This document shows positions 16,841 through 24,944 of a stretch of DNA of 64,000 bases, one piece after another. The notes under the pieces were generated by a model. That model searched no databases. It was not told the origin of the DNA and saw only the letters and a program-made list of their open reading frames with translations. This DNA is from Leyella stercorea (GTDB lineage: Bacteria > Bacteroidota > Bacteroidia > Bacteroidales > Bacteroidaceae), in the NCBI RefSeq assembly GCF_021531355.1, contig NZ_JADYTS010000001.1, forward strand, positions 144,520 to 208,519, given 5' to 3'. The translations under genes and the position numbers were made by a program. How positions within the stretch are numbered: the stretch's first letter is position 1; each line of letters starts with the position of its first letter.

Positions 16841-18259
16841 TCAATATCCAAACTGTTTCTCGTAATCCGGCAACGGTAGCACATAAGCTGAGGCTGGAAC
16901 GCTGACAGTATTGCCGTTGTAGTTTCCGTCATCAATGGACGAAAGGTTGCGGCGCTTGTAATAATAGAATAGTTGTCCCTCGCCGCGGAAGTCGCATACA
17001 TACTCATGTGTCAGTTCATTCCACAAGGTCTGTGTGGTAGCTGTAGCCGGAAGAGCAGCCTCTCCGCGTTTCTGCTTTATAGTATTCAGAAGGCTCAAGG
17101 CATTCTCTCTGGTCTCAATACCATTGAGATTGCACTCAGCCAGGATGAGATACATCTCGCTGATTTTCAGCATAGGAACGACTGGGTCGCCGTATTTGCC
17201 GGCATCCTCCGACTTAACAGACCGCTGATAGCGTATCATATTGATTTTTCCATTTGCGCTCGGATTTTGGTATAGCCATGCTCTGCGCACATCATTGTCC
17301 TCGTATGCGTTGGCACTCTTGGCAAAATCGCCAGTCAGACCTTCATACCAGGAGCGTGAAACGGTGAGGATATTCTCGCAATAGAGGGCGAAAATCATCT
17401 CCGGCATGAAGATGCGGTCGGCTTTCTGCTCCACTCCGTAGATGTCAGTCTCAAGGATTTCCTCCGGAAGAATGAACCTGAACTTCTCCGAATCCAGCAC
17501 TTCCTGGGCATAGCGTGCCGCCTCTGCATAATGTTGGCGATAGATTTCCATCCTTGCGAGCAAGGCAATGGCGGCGTAATAGTTCATCCTCTGCGTGCGG
17601 TCGTAAGCCATATAGCGGTTGCTGTATGTCTTGTTGCAATATAGAGGGTCCTTCTTCAGGTAGTCGCGAGCCTGCATAAGATCAGAGATAATGGTATCAA
17701 TAAGCTGCTCATTACTCATTTTCTTACCGAGGACAAAGCCGAAGTCTGTCTTGAAGCGTACATTTCCCGACTCTGGATTTACCTCATAACTCTCATTGAA
17801 TAATCTCATAAGGTCGAAATACATCAATGATCTGAGAGCGAGCGCTTCGCCATGAATGATGTCAATCACGTCGCTGTCAATCTTACCTTCCGCCTCCGGC
17901 AGTTTGGCAAGTAGCATATTGGCATTGACTATAGTGTTATACATCTTGAGCCAGATGGCAGAAACGAGTTCCTGTCCTCCGTCAGTGGTGTATCTGAACT
18001 GTGACCAAGCGACGCGATCGGGGTCATCTTCCTTGACGTTATATTGCTGTGTAAGCGGTTCGAGGGCTGTCAGAGTAAGGTTGCCACCATATAGTTCGGT
18101 GCTGCCCATGCTGATATATATGCCAGTCAGAGCGGTGTAGTAACCGTCTGCATTGACAAACATATCCTTCTCGTCAATCTCCGACTCGGCTCCTACATCA
18201 AACCATGAGCAGCTCTGCAGCAGTATAATGGATAATATGTATAATAATGTTTTGCGCAT
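16841..18259 (-). CDS. RagB/SusD family nutrient uptake lipoprotein (second pair)
   Basis: 472 residues from the ATG at 18259, which starts a lipoprotein signal (MRKTLLYILSIILLQSC); the open frame reaches 18325 with no signal. Typical SusD features follow: GFVLGKKMSNEQLIDTIISDLMQARDYL and KISEMYLILAECN in the TPR-like helices, and the C-terminal VCDFRGEGQLFYYYKRRNL motif (usual form E.(R).E..GEG.R..DL.R). It forms the lid over its SusC partner at 18365-21304 and captures the ligand outside the cell. Ligand unknown. Confidence 0.93.
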   Translation of the reverse strand: MRKTLLYILSIILLQSCSWFDVGAESEIDEKDMFVNADGYYTALTGIYISMGSTELYGGNLTLTALEPLTQQYNVKEDDPDRVAWSQFRYTTDGGQELVSAIWLKMYNTIVNANMLLAKLPEAEGKIDSDVIDIIHGEALALRSLMYFDLMRLFNESYEVNPESGNVRFKTDFGFVLGKKMSNEQLIDTIISDLMQARDYLKKDPLYCNKTYSNRYMAYDRTQRMNYYAAIALLARMEIYRQHYAEAARYAQEVLDSEKFRFILPEEILETDIYGVEQKADRIFMPEMIFALYCENILTVSRSWYEGLTGDFAKSANAYEDNDVRRAWLYQNPSANGKINMIRYQRSVKSEDAGKYGDPVVPMLKISEMYLILAECNLNGIETRENALSLLNTIKQKRGEAALPATATTQTLWNELTHEYVCDFRGEGQLFYYYKRRNLSSIDDGNYNGNTVSVPASAYVLPLPDYEKQFGY

Positions 18260-18364
18260 AATCAATAGGGGGGGAATGCGGTTTTTTGGATTTGCTGTTT
18301 CGTTGTTTCTACATTTGTTATCCAACGGTAGAAGCCGTTGGCACAGTGGGCGCTTTGCTGTTTG

Positions 18365-21304
18365 TCAGAAATTCACCTGAGCATTGAATGTTACCGAACG
18401 TGTGAAAGGATAACTGAGACCTCGCTCCTGCCTTATGGTGCTGGCATAGAAGAGGTCATTCGCTGTAATGGAGAGCCTTAGCATGGATATCCAGCTGTCA
18501 CGGAGTCTGTCAGAGTCCATATTGTAAGCCAATCTCAGCGATGTCATGCTCAGTCTCTTTTCGTGCTGGACAAACCTTGACGTCGCTTTGGTGGCGCTGT
18601 TGTCGGTGATGGCCTTGTAGAGAGCCACATCGCCCGGCTTCTGCCATCGTTCGGTAAGGGCGCGGCGGTCGTTGTTTGTCATATAGTTGACGTTCTCTAT
18701 CTTCTGGTGCAGGGTGTAGTTGTACTTGTCTGCGCCGAAGGAGTAATTGAGATGGGTGCCTATTTCCCATGACTTGTAGCGGATATTCAGTCCGGCATAG
18801 CCATTGAGAGTTGGCTCATTGACGCCTACCGGCACCTGATCCTGAGCATTCCATGTATAGGTGGTGTTGCCGTTACGGTCGATATAGAGTTCCTTTCCCG
18901 TGCCCGGATCGATGCCAAGGGAGCGCACTGCGTAGATGGTATTCATGGATTCACCCTCCTTGAAGAGGAATACTGGAGTGGTGGAACCCGAACCGTTGGC
19001 ATTGACCATGTCGTTATATCGTTGGAGAGCGTCTGAAATCTTGAGTATGGTGTTATGGTTTCTTGTGCCGTTGAGCGTGACATTGACCAGGAGGTCCCTT
19101 GTGCGCACCGGGGAATAACTGATGTTGAAGTCAAAGCCCTCATTGCGAAGGTCGCCCATATTTGCCTTATAGGTGTCGAATCCCAATGATGGAGCGACGG
19201 TGATGCTGGTCAGGTTGCCCTTGGTCTTGTTGTTGTAATAGTTGAACTCCAGGTTGAGACGGTTCTTCCAGAGCGAAGCCTCCAGTCCGATGGTGCGGTT
19301 ATATGTGGTCTGTCCCTTGAGGTCGGGATTGCCGAGTGTGGTGATTATTGCACCGAAGTATCCTCCATAGACCTTGGTCAGATAATTATACTGGTTGCTT
19401 GCCTGGTTGCGGTTATAGTTCTGGTTGCCCGTAGTGCCGACATTTGCACGCAAGGCGAGCTGTGATACCACACTGCTTCCGGCGAAGAAACGCTCATTAT
19501 GCACGTTCCATCTCAGTCCGGCACTCCAGTAAGGCGTGGTCTGCTGATGGTCACCATAGAGCGAACTGCCGTCCATACGGATAGTAAGGTCACAGAGATA
19601 GCGGTTGGCGTAACTGTAGTTCTGGTTGCAGAAGATGCCGGCAGTGCGGACTTTGGACTTGCCTCCCGTGATTCTGCCGTACTTCTCATATTGCACTGCG
19701 TAGGAGATATAGTCCTGCGAATTGCCGAGAAATCCCGTCATGGTGTAGCTGTCGCTCTCATTTGATGTCTGCTTGGCTTCGGCTCCGAGTATCGCCTGCA
19801 CGTCGAAACGACCGAAACTATGTGTATATGACGTCAGCATACTGCCATAGACGGTGGTCGAGGAACTGTGTCCGAGCGTATATTTTCCACGCTGGTAGAG
19901 CGCATCGGGCGTGATGGAGGAGTTGTTGTTGATATATTCGAAGCTGCCAGGCGATACATATGCGTCGTCACGGTCGCTGTCATGGCTGAGTGAGAACGAC
20001 CCTTTCAGACGTACATCATCGGTGATGGTCCAGTTTATTCCGAAATTATTCGTCACGTTCATACCTCTCGAAGTGGAGTAACTGTTGAGGTATCGCGCTT
20101 CATAGACAGGCGACTGCATGGATGCCAGCACTCCGAGAGCGATGCCTTCAGGCGCTAAGTTTGACAGGGAAAGCATGCGGTAGTAGTTGCCGTCAGCATC
20201 TTTCTCCTGATAATAAGGCAGTGCCGAGGTGTAGGAAGAGAAGCTTCCGTAAGGCGATTCCTTGCTATCCACCATGGAAAACTGCAGGTCGTTGGTCACA
20301 CGGATGCGGTGATTGGATATAATCAACTTTGTGCCAGCCTCGTAAGTGTCTCGTCCGCTGCCCTTCATTGCACCGTTGAGATTGCTGTAACTCAGGTTTG
20401 CCGCAAAGCGAACTTTCGTTCCGCCAGGCAGTGATGTCTTTGGTGAAGCCTCGATGATGAGTGAATGCTTGTGCTGGAAACCCATCTGCAAAGGCTTTGA
20501 AAGCCAATAGGTATCAACGCCACTGAGCACGGCACGGCGTGCCACATTATAGGAATTGGCATTCAGTCCTGCGTCTTCCCCCTCACGATATGCATCAAAT
20601 ACGCCGGCTTTCTTCTGAAATTCCAGCACCTCTGCCGCATTCATCAGATTGTAGGACGAAAGGTCCGGAATCTCAAACTTGCCGTTCATTGTATAGCTTA
20701 TCTGCAGTTTTCCTGCCATCGGGGTGATGGTTTCGATGACCACTACACCGTTTGCGGCACGCGAACCGTATATCGCTGCTGCGGCAGCGTCCTTCAGTAT
20801 AGTGATGCTCTTCACGCGATTGATGTCGAGGTCATATACTTTCTGCACGTTTACCTCAAAGCCATCGATTATGAACACGGGTAAAGTTGTCACTGTCTGC
20901 AGGTTGCTCTGCGAGATGTCCGGCATTGTATTCTGTCCTCTTATCTCTATCTGGTCAGGTATATGGTTAGGGTCAGAACCGTAAATGCCACGGGTATCTA
21001 CCACCTGAAACGAGGGGTCGAACACCTTCAGACCTTCAAGCAGATTGGTGCTGTTGACCTTCATCAGTTCTTTGCCGGACACCTGCACCGCTGTTCCAGT
21101 GAAGCTGTTCTTCGTCTTGGAGTAATATCCCGTGACGACAGTCTCGCCTATCTTGCCAAACAGCATTATGTCATTCTTCTGTACGGTGCTGTCATTCTTT
21201 GCCATAGCGGTTTTTTCCTTGGCTGTCTTCTGTGTTTTGCTTTGCGCAAACACCACGGAGTCTGCCGCCATCAGCGTCAGTATGATCAATATTCTCGTTT
21301 TCAT
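18365..21304 (-). CDS. SusC/RagA family TonB-dependent transporter (lacks the N-terminal carboxypeptidase-like domain)
   Basis: 979 residues with a signal peptide (MKTRILIILTLMAADSVVFA). After about 50 residues it goes straight into the plug (GETVVTGYYSKTKNSFTGTA, then PVFIIDGFEV and SITILKDAAAAAIYGSRAAN), so the usual CarboxypepD_reg-like domain is missing. The rest is the 22-strand barrel, ending in FNAQVNF with a terminal aromatic. Its ATG overlaps the upstream SusD stop by four bases (ATGA), which implies coupled translation of the two pairs in one transcript. It imports the substrate bound by the SusD at 16841-18259, powered by TonB. Confidence 0.93.
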   Translation of the reverse strand: MKTRILIILTLMAADSVVFAQSKTQKTAKEKTAMAKNDSTVQKNDIMLFGKIGETVVTGYYSKTKNSFTGTAVQVSGKELMKVNSTNLLEGLKVFDPSFQVVDTRGIYGSDPNHIPDQIEIRGQNTMPDISQSNLQTVTTLPVFIIDGFEVNVQKVYDLDINRVKSITILKDAAAAAIYGSRAANGVVVIETITPMAGKLQISYTMNGKFEIPDLSSYNLMNAAEVLEFQKKAGVFDAYREGEDAGLNANSYNVARRAVLSGVDTYWLSKPLQMGFQHKHSLIIEASPKTSLPGGTKVRFAANLSYSNLNGAMKGSGRDTYEAGTKLIISNHRIRVTNDLQFSMVDSKESPYGSFSSYTSALPYYQEKDADGNYYRMLSLSNLAPEGIALGVLASMQSPVYEARYLNSYSTSRGMNVTNNFGINWTITDDVRLKGSFSLSHDSDRDDAYVSPGSFEYINNNSSITPDALYQRGKYTLGHSSSTTVYGSMLTSYTHSFGRFDVQAILGAEAKQTSNESDSYTMTGFLGNSQDYISYAVQYEKYGRITGGKSKVRTAGIFCNQNYSYANRYLCDLTIRMDGSSLYGDHQQTTPYWSAGLRWNVHNERFFAGSSVVSQLALRANVGTTGNQNYNRNQASNQYNYLTKVYGGYFGAIITTLGNPDLKGQTTYNRTIGLEASLWKNRLNLEFNYYNNKTKGNLTSITVAPSLGFDTYKANMGDLRNEGFDFNISYSPVRTRDLLVNVTLNGTRNHNTILKISDALQRYNDMVNANGSGSTTPVFLFKEGESMNTIYAVRSLGIDPGTGKELYIDRNGNTTYTWNAQDQVPVGVNEPTLNGYAGLNIRYKSWEIGTHLNYSFGADKYNYTLHQKIENVNYMTNNDRRALTERWQKPGDVALYKAITDNSATKATSRFVQHEKRLSMTSLRLAYNMDSDRLRDSWISMLRLSITANDLFYASTIRQERGLSYPFTRSVTFNAQVNF

Positions 21305-22587
21305 CGACTGATACGTTTATTGAGATAGTACAACTGTCCGTCGCCAAAGAGGTCACGACGGTATTCATCATATATCATCGGAAGGAGGTCAGCATCCTCC
21401 GATGCGTCGGCTGCGTAGGTCACATCCTTGCTTGATTGCATCGCTATAAGGCGTTGGCGTGCCTCCTGTTTGCGGTCCAGTCGCCACAAAGCTTCTGCCG
21501 CTATGAGCTGCACTTCGCCCAGTCTGATGTAAGGGATTGCAGCCGGAAGGTCGGTGCTTCCGCCGCTTTCTGTGCTCACATAGCCTGTAAGCAGGGTGTT
21601 CGGTCCGTATTTGTTTGACATTATCTGCGTGCCGTCTTCCTGCTCGCGGAACCATGCCCTGCGGCGGATGTCAGTCTGCTGGGCGTAAATGCGGTCGATG
21701 TCAGTACGGCATCTGACTTTCTTCTGGTCGAAAAGCGTTGCGCTCAGACGGGTGAAACCTGTCGGCAATGATGACAAAGCAAAGATATTCTCACGGGAGA
21801 AGCAGTAATCAGAACCATACTTGCCCGGTGTGACGAAGTAAAAGAGCTGATATCGTGTCGCCACCCGTGCCGGATCTGTATGCAGCATCACTGAGTCTGC
21901 ATTGTCCAATGCCTTCTGATAGTCGCCTTTCCATAGCGCCACTCTGGCTTTCAGCGCCTTTACTGCATAGGCATTGAGCTGGAAAGTGCGCAGCCTTCGG
22001 TCTATTTCTCCCACTTTTACCGATGAAGGATTTGTGGCATTCATTATGGGGTCATTGGCAGAAAGCAGTCTGTCTGCCTTATCAAGCCATTCCTCCACTC
22101 CGTCCATAGGAAGGTCCAGAAGGCGGTGGAGGTCGAATGTCATGGCGGCTTTGATGGCATAGCACTCGCCCAGGACTATCTCCTTGAGTCCTGAAGTGAA
22201 GAATACCACCTTCGTATGCTCTGCTTCGTCTATTATCCTGTCGCAGGATTCTATGACTCTGTCGGCGCATATCCGCATCGTGTCCATACGCTGCCGCAAT
22301 GCCGGAGCATCGAAGTGTAGCTCGGATGCCGCTGCAGTCTCTTCGTCATAAGGCTCCAATGTCTGTGAGGCGAACTCCATCATGCCGAGCGAAAGGGTGT
22401 TGCCGTAAAGCTCAGGAGCACGCATCTGCATGTAGATGCCGGTCAATGCCTGCATGAAAGCTGTCTCATCCTTGAAGAATTTCCCCGCAGTGACATTGCT
22501 GTCGTCGCCGGTCTTGTCGAAGAAATCATCGCAGCTCTGCAGCATTGTGCAAGCTATCATCATTATATATATTATTCTTATTCTCAT
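21301..22587 (-). CDS. RagB/SusD family lipoprotein (first pair)
   Basis: 428 residues from the ATG at 22587 (MRIRIIYIMMIACTMLQSC lipobox); the open frame extends to 22692 but would overlap the upstream receptor gene and hide the signal. SusD features: TGIYMQMRAPELYGNTLSLG near the start, the helical repeats, YIRLGEVQLIAAEALWRLDRK, and the C-terminal YRRDLFGDGQLYYLNKRI. Slightly short for the family (usually 450-600). Partner of the miniature receptor upstream, 25 bp away. Confidence 0.9.
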   Translation of the reverse strand: MRIRIIYIMMIACTMLQSCDDFFDKTGDDSNVTAGKFFKDETAFMQALTGIYMQMRAPELYGNTLSLGMMEFASQTLEPYDEETAAASELHFDAPALRQRMDTMRICADRVIESCDRIIDEAEHTKVVFFTSGLKEIVLGECYAIKAAMTFDLHRLLDLPMDGVEEWLDKADRLLSANDPIMNATNPSSVKVGEIDRRLRTFQLNAYAVKALKARVALWKGDYQKALDNADSVMLHTDPARVATRYQLFYFVTPGKYGSDYCFSRENIFALSSLPTGFTRLSATLFDQKKVRCRTDIDRIYAQQTDIRRRAWFREQEDGTQIMSNKYGPNTLLTGYVSTESGGSTDLPAAIPYIRLGEVQLIAAEALWRLDRKQEARQRLIAMQSSKDVTYAADASEDADLLPMIYDEYRRDLFGDGQLYYLNKRISR

Positions 22588-22612
22588 TGTCGAATGGATT
22601 TCGTTTTCCCTT

Positions 22613-24415
22613 TTAGAATTTAGCTTCCACTGTAAGGCAAGCCCTATGGCAATTTTCCTCACCACTGAGGCGCACCATACCACCTTTGACAAAGCGCCAG
22701 AGCGATGGAAACGCGTAGCCTATCTGGATGCTCTGCAACCTATTGGTCTCCCAATTATCGGTGAAGAAGGATGCTGAAGCTGTCCAGCGGTGCCATTGTC
22801 CGTAGATAACCATGCCTGCAAGCATCTCCCTTACATCATCATAAGCGGCAGAAAGCGATGCACTTGCCGTCCAGTTCTTACCCTTCAGCGTCTTGCCCAC
22901 ATCGCCATAGAGCATATTTGTGGACTCTGCACGCATGCCTGAAGCATTAAGATGCCATCCTTTGGCTTCAAAGTCGAGCGACAACAGACCGCGTGTCACT
23001 GCGTCTGGACGGATATTCTCATCGTAATAGCCCTGCAGTTGTGCCCCCGTCTGATAGTAATTATATATGTATGTCTCGTTGGTGATGTTGGAATACATCG
23101 GAGTAAAAGCCTTGTAACTGTAAGGCACCGTGGCACTTCTTCCCAAACCGAGAGAAAGTCTGAGGCAATCAATCCCGCTTTCAGCCATCCATGCCTCCCT
23201 GCTGATGTTCCATCCCAGGTCGGCAGCCCAATATACCTCGTTGCGATGCTTCGGTGAAAGGAGGGAAGAGCGGTTCATTGTCACGTTCATCGTGGCGCTG
23301 TAGCGTCCCTGATAGTCGTAGCCCACGTTTGCCATGCACTGCAATGTGCGCTCGAAGTCCCTCACTGCCGTAGGTTTACGCAGCGTGTCATAGGTCTGGG
23401 TAAATGATACATAGTTGAGTATGTCATTCAGTATTCCTCGTCCGGCGTATGATTCTCCTCCCCTTTCTCCACTGTAAAGGCTTACTCCTGCAGAGGCAAG
23501 GAGAGTGTGTCCGCCAGTCATTGCCTTCTGATAAGCGAGCTTCAGTCCGCCGTCGTAGGTCATCGTCGTCTCGCGCATTATGTCATAAGTGCCTTTGTTG
23601 CGCAGGTTGTCTTCGTCCTTGAACACAGGGAAATAGGGTGAAAGGAACACATCGCGCCTCACTTCCTGACGCAGGAAAGAGAAATAGCCCACCATTTCCA
23701 GTCCCGGCATGAGATTAAGCGTGGCTCTCACCCTGTCGGTAAGCGTGGAAAAGCGGGTTTTGTCCGTGTCATCATCATTGAATGTCTCGTGGATTCCATA
23801 GTTTCCATATTGCAGGTCATTGCTGATGGACAGCGCATTGCGCCTGTAACCTATATATGAACGCATCTGAATACGGTCCGTTCCCTTGGCTTTCGTTTCC
23901 GTACCAGGGTCATAGATGGCAGTAAAGCGATAGCCTACATTGTCATCGCCCCCGTCGGCAGTGAGCCAATGCTCTGCCCCTTTCATGGTGCCGTCGCTGC
24001 CGTCGTAGGGCTTTCCTGCCTGTATGTCAGCCTTATAGCTAAGGCCTAGCGGTCCTTTTCCATACTTCTTAGTGACTATTTCCACAGCGCCTTTCCCGCC
24101 ATGGATTCCTAATTGCGCCAGTCTGATAGCGTCTCTGATGATTCTCACCTCAGAGACCTCGCCGACAGTGATGCCTACGAGGGCTGACTTCGGCATACGG
24201 ACACCGTCTATAAGTAATTCGGGATTATCGTAAGTGGAGGCATCCAGCGTGCGGATGGCAGTCCAGACATCGCGTGCACTGACGCGTTCCATCATCTCTG
24301 ATGTCAGTATTCTGTCTGTTACGCCAAGGCGCAACGAGTCTTTTACGCTGGCTTTCACGCCAAGCGTAGCACCCCAAAATATCAAGAGTAATGATAATCG
24401 AAAATGTGAAAGCAC
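22613..24415 (-). CDS. Miniature SusC-like TonB-dependent receptor
   Basis: 600 residues against about 1000 for normal SusC. After a signal peptide (MLSHFRLSLLLIFWGATLGV, cut near KA) only a shortened plug is present: VSARDVWTAIRTLDAS, then PELLIDGVRMPKSALVGI, then RIIRDAIRLAQLGIHGGKGA and VEIVTKKYGKGPLG. These align with the second half of the SusC plug (YVIDGVP..., VLKDASAAAIYGSRAANG). The CarboxypepD_reg domain and the first part of the plug are missing. The remaining 480 residues are alternating barrel strands ending ACLTVEAKF, a proper terminal Phe. First gene of the operon, with a strong promoter 28 bp upstream. Intact, not a fragment: the frame is clean and a SusD follows. Confidence 0.8.
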   Translation of the reverse strand: MLSHFRLSLLLIFWGATLGVKASVKDSLRLGVTDRILTSEMMERVSARDVWTAIRTLDASTYDNPELLIDGVRMPKSALVGITVGEVSEVRIIRDAIRLAQLGIHGGKGAVEIVTKKYGKGPLGLSYKADIQAGKPYDGSDGTMKGAEHWLTADGGDDNVGYRFTAIYDPGTETKAKGTDRIQMRSYIGYRRNALSISNDLQYGNYGIHETFNDDDTDKTRFSTLTDRVRATLNLMPGLEMVGYFSFLRQEVRRDVFLSPYFPVFKDEDNLRNKGTYDIMRETTMTYDGGLKLAYQKAMTGGHTLLASAGVSLYSGERGGESYAGRGILNDILNYVSFTQTYDTLRKPTAVRDFERTLQCMANVGYDYQGRYSATMNVTMNRSSLLSPKHRNEVYWAADLGWNISREAWMAESGIDCLRLSLGLGRSATVPYSYKAFTPMYSNITNETYIYNYYQTGAQLQGYYDENIRPDAVTRGLLSLDFEAKGWHLNASGMRAESTNMLYGDVGKTLKGKNWTASASLSAAYDDVREMLAGMVIYGQWHRWTASASFFTDNWETNRLQSIQIGYAFPSLWRFVKGGMVRLSGEENCHRACLTVEAKF

Positions 24416-24442
24416 TCTGTTGTGTTATTAAAGTTATGCTTG

Positions 24443-24474
24443 CAAAGTTACAAAAATCATATAGCTGATGCAAA
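24443..24474 (-). promoter_or_regulatory. Promoter of the eight-gene SusC/D-metalloprotease operon
   Basis: Minus strand: TTTG (24474-24471), 20-nt spacer, TAACTTTG (24450-24443), an exact Bacteroidota promoter. The expected start near 24436 gives a leader of only about 20 nt before the ATG at 24415. Confidence 0.75.
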
Positions 24475-24944
24475 AAAAAATAAATAAAATGATAATTATA
24501 CCTAAAAATGGGTATCTGAACACCATTTTGTCAGGTGATTTATGTTGTTCTTTCACAATTTGTTATCAAAGTCCCATAGCTATTCGGAATGGTTGGTGGA
24601 GTTTCCTTGAGCTTGCGAAAAAATGAAGTAGGTATAATGTGGAAAGATAATGCCCTTATCCGAGGAGGTCTCATGAACGCATGGTGAAGATGAGGTATTC
24701 TCTATTCACACGATAGGACGGAATCCGACAATAGAATAGAAGTGACGTATCTCGAAGGGATGGCTGAAAACAACTTGCCACACACCGTAAGGTGTAAAAG
24801 CACGAAACCACCGTATGCCGAACGGCACGTACGGTGGTGTGGGAGGTCGGTAAATGTGAAAATAGGAGGTAAATGCCTTTTATGAATAACATTTACCTCC
24901 TACCCAATTGATATGTATTCAACCTTGAAAGGTGAAGATTTGCA
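24475..24944. other. Gene-free interval between the SusC operon promoter and lptD
   Basis: Apart from the intron-like remnant, I see no gene. The 13-bp hairpin at 24863-24902 lies just past the lptD stop and, read on the minus strand, is followed by TATTTTC, so it may also act as a weak terminator for lptD. Confidence 0.5.
24600..24902 (+). mobile_element. Probable remnant of the 3' end of a group II intron
   Basis: 24807-24838 folds like intron domain V: a 9-bp stem ACCACCGTA/TACGGTGGT, a 4-bp stem TGCC/GGCA with tetraloop GAAC, and a two-base CG bulge on the 3' side. GTGGGAGGTCGG (24839-24850) follows, the sequence usual after domain V. Then a 13-bp hairpin (24863-24875 with 24890-24902) lies in the domain VI position. 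No reverse transcriptase frame is present and no domain I is recognised upstream. The usual AGC triad appears altered, and domain VI shows no bulged A. The 5' limit is a guess. Confidence 0.5.

Noticed and set aside
22588..22692. Upstream extension of the first SusD
   Set aside because: It would overlap the miniature SusC gene by 80 bp and bury the lipoprotein signal that starts at 22587.
24671..24892. 73-residue minus-strand open frame in the intron-like remnant
   Set aside because: It covers the domain V and VI hairpins; the RNA-fold explanation fits better and no family is recognised.
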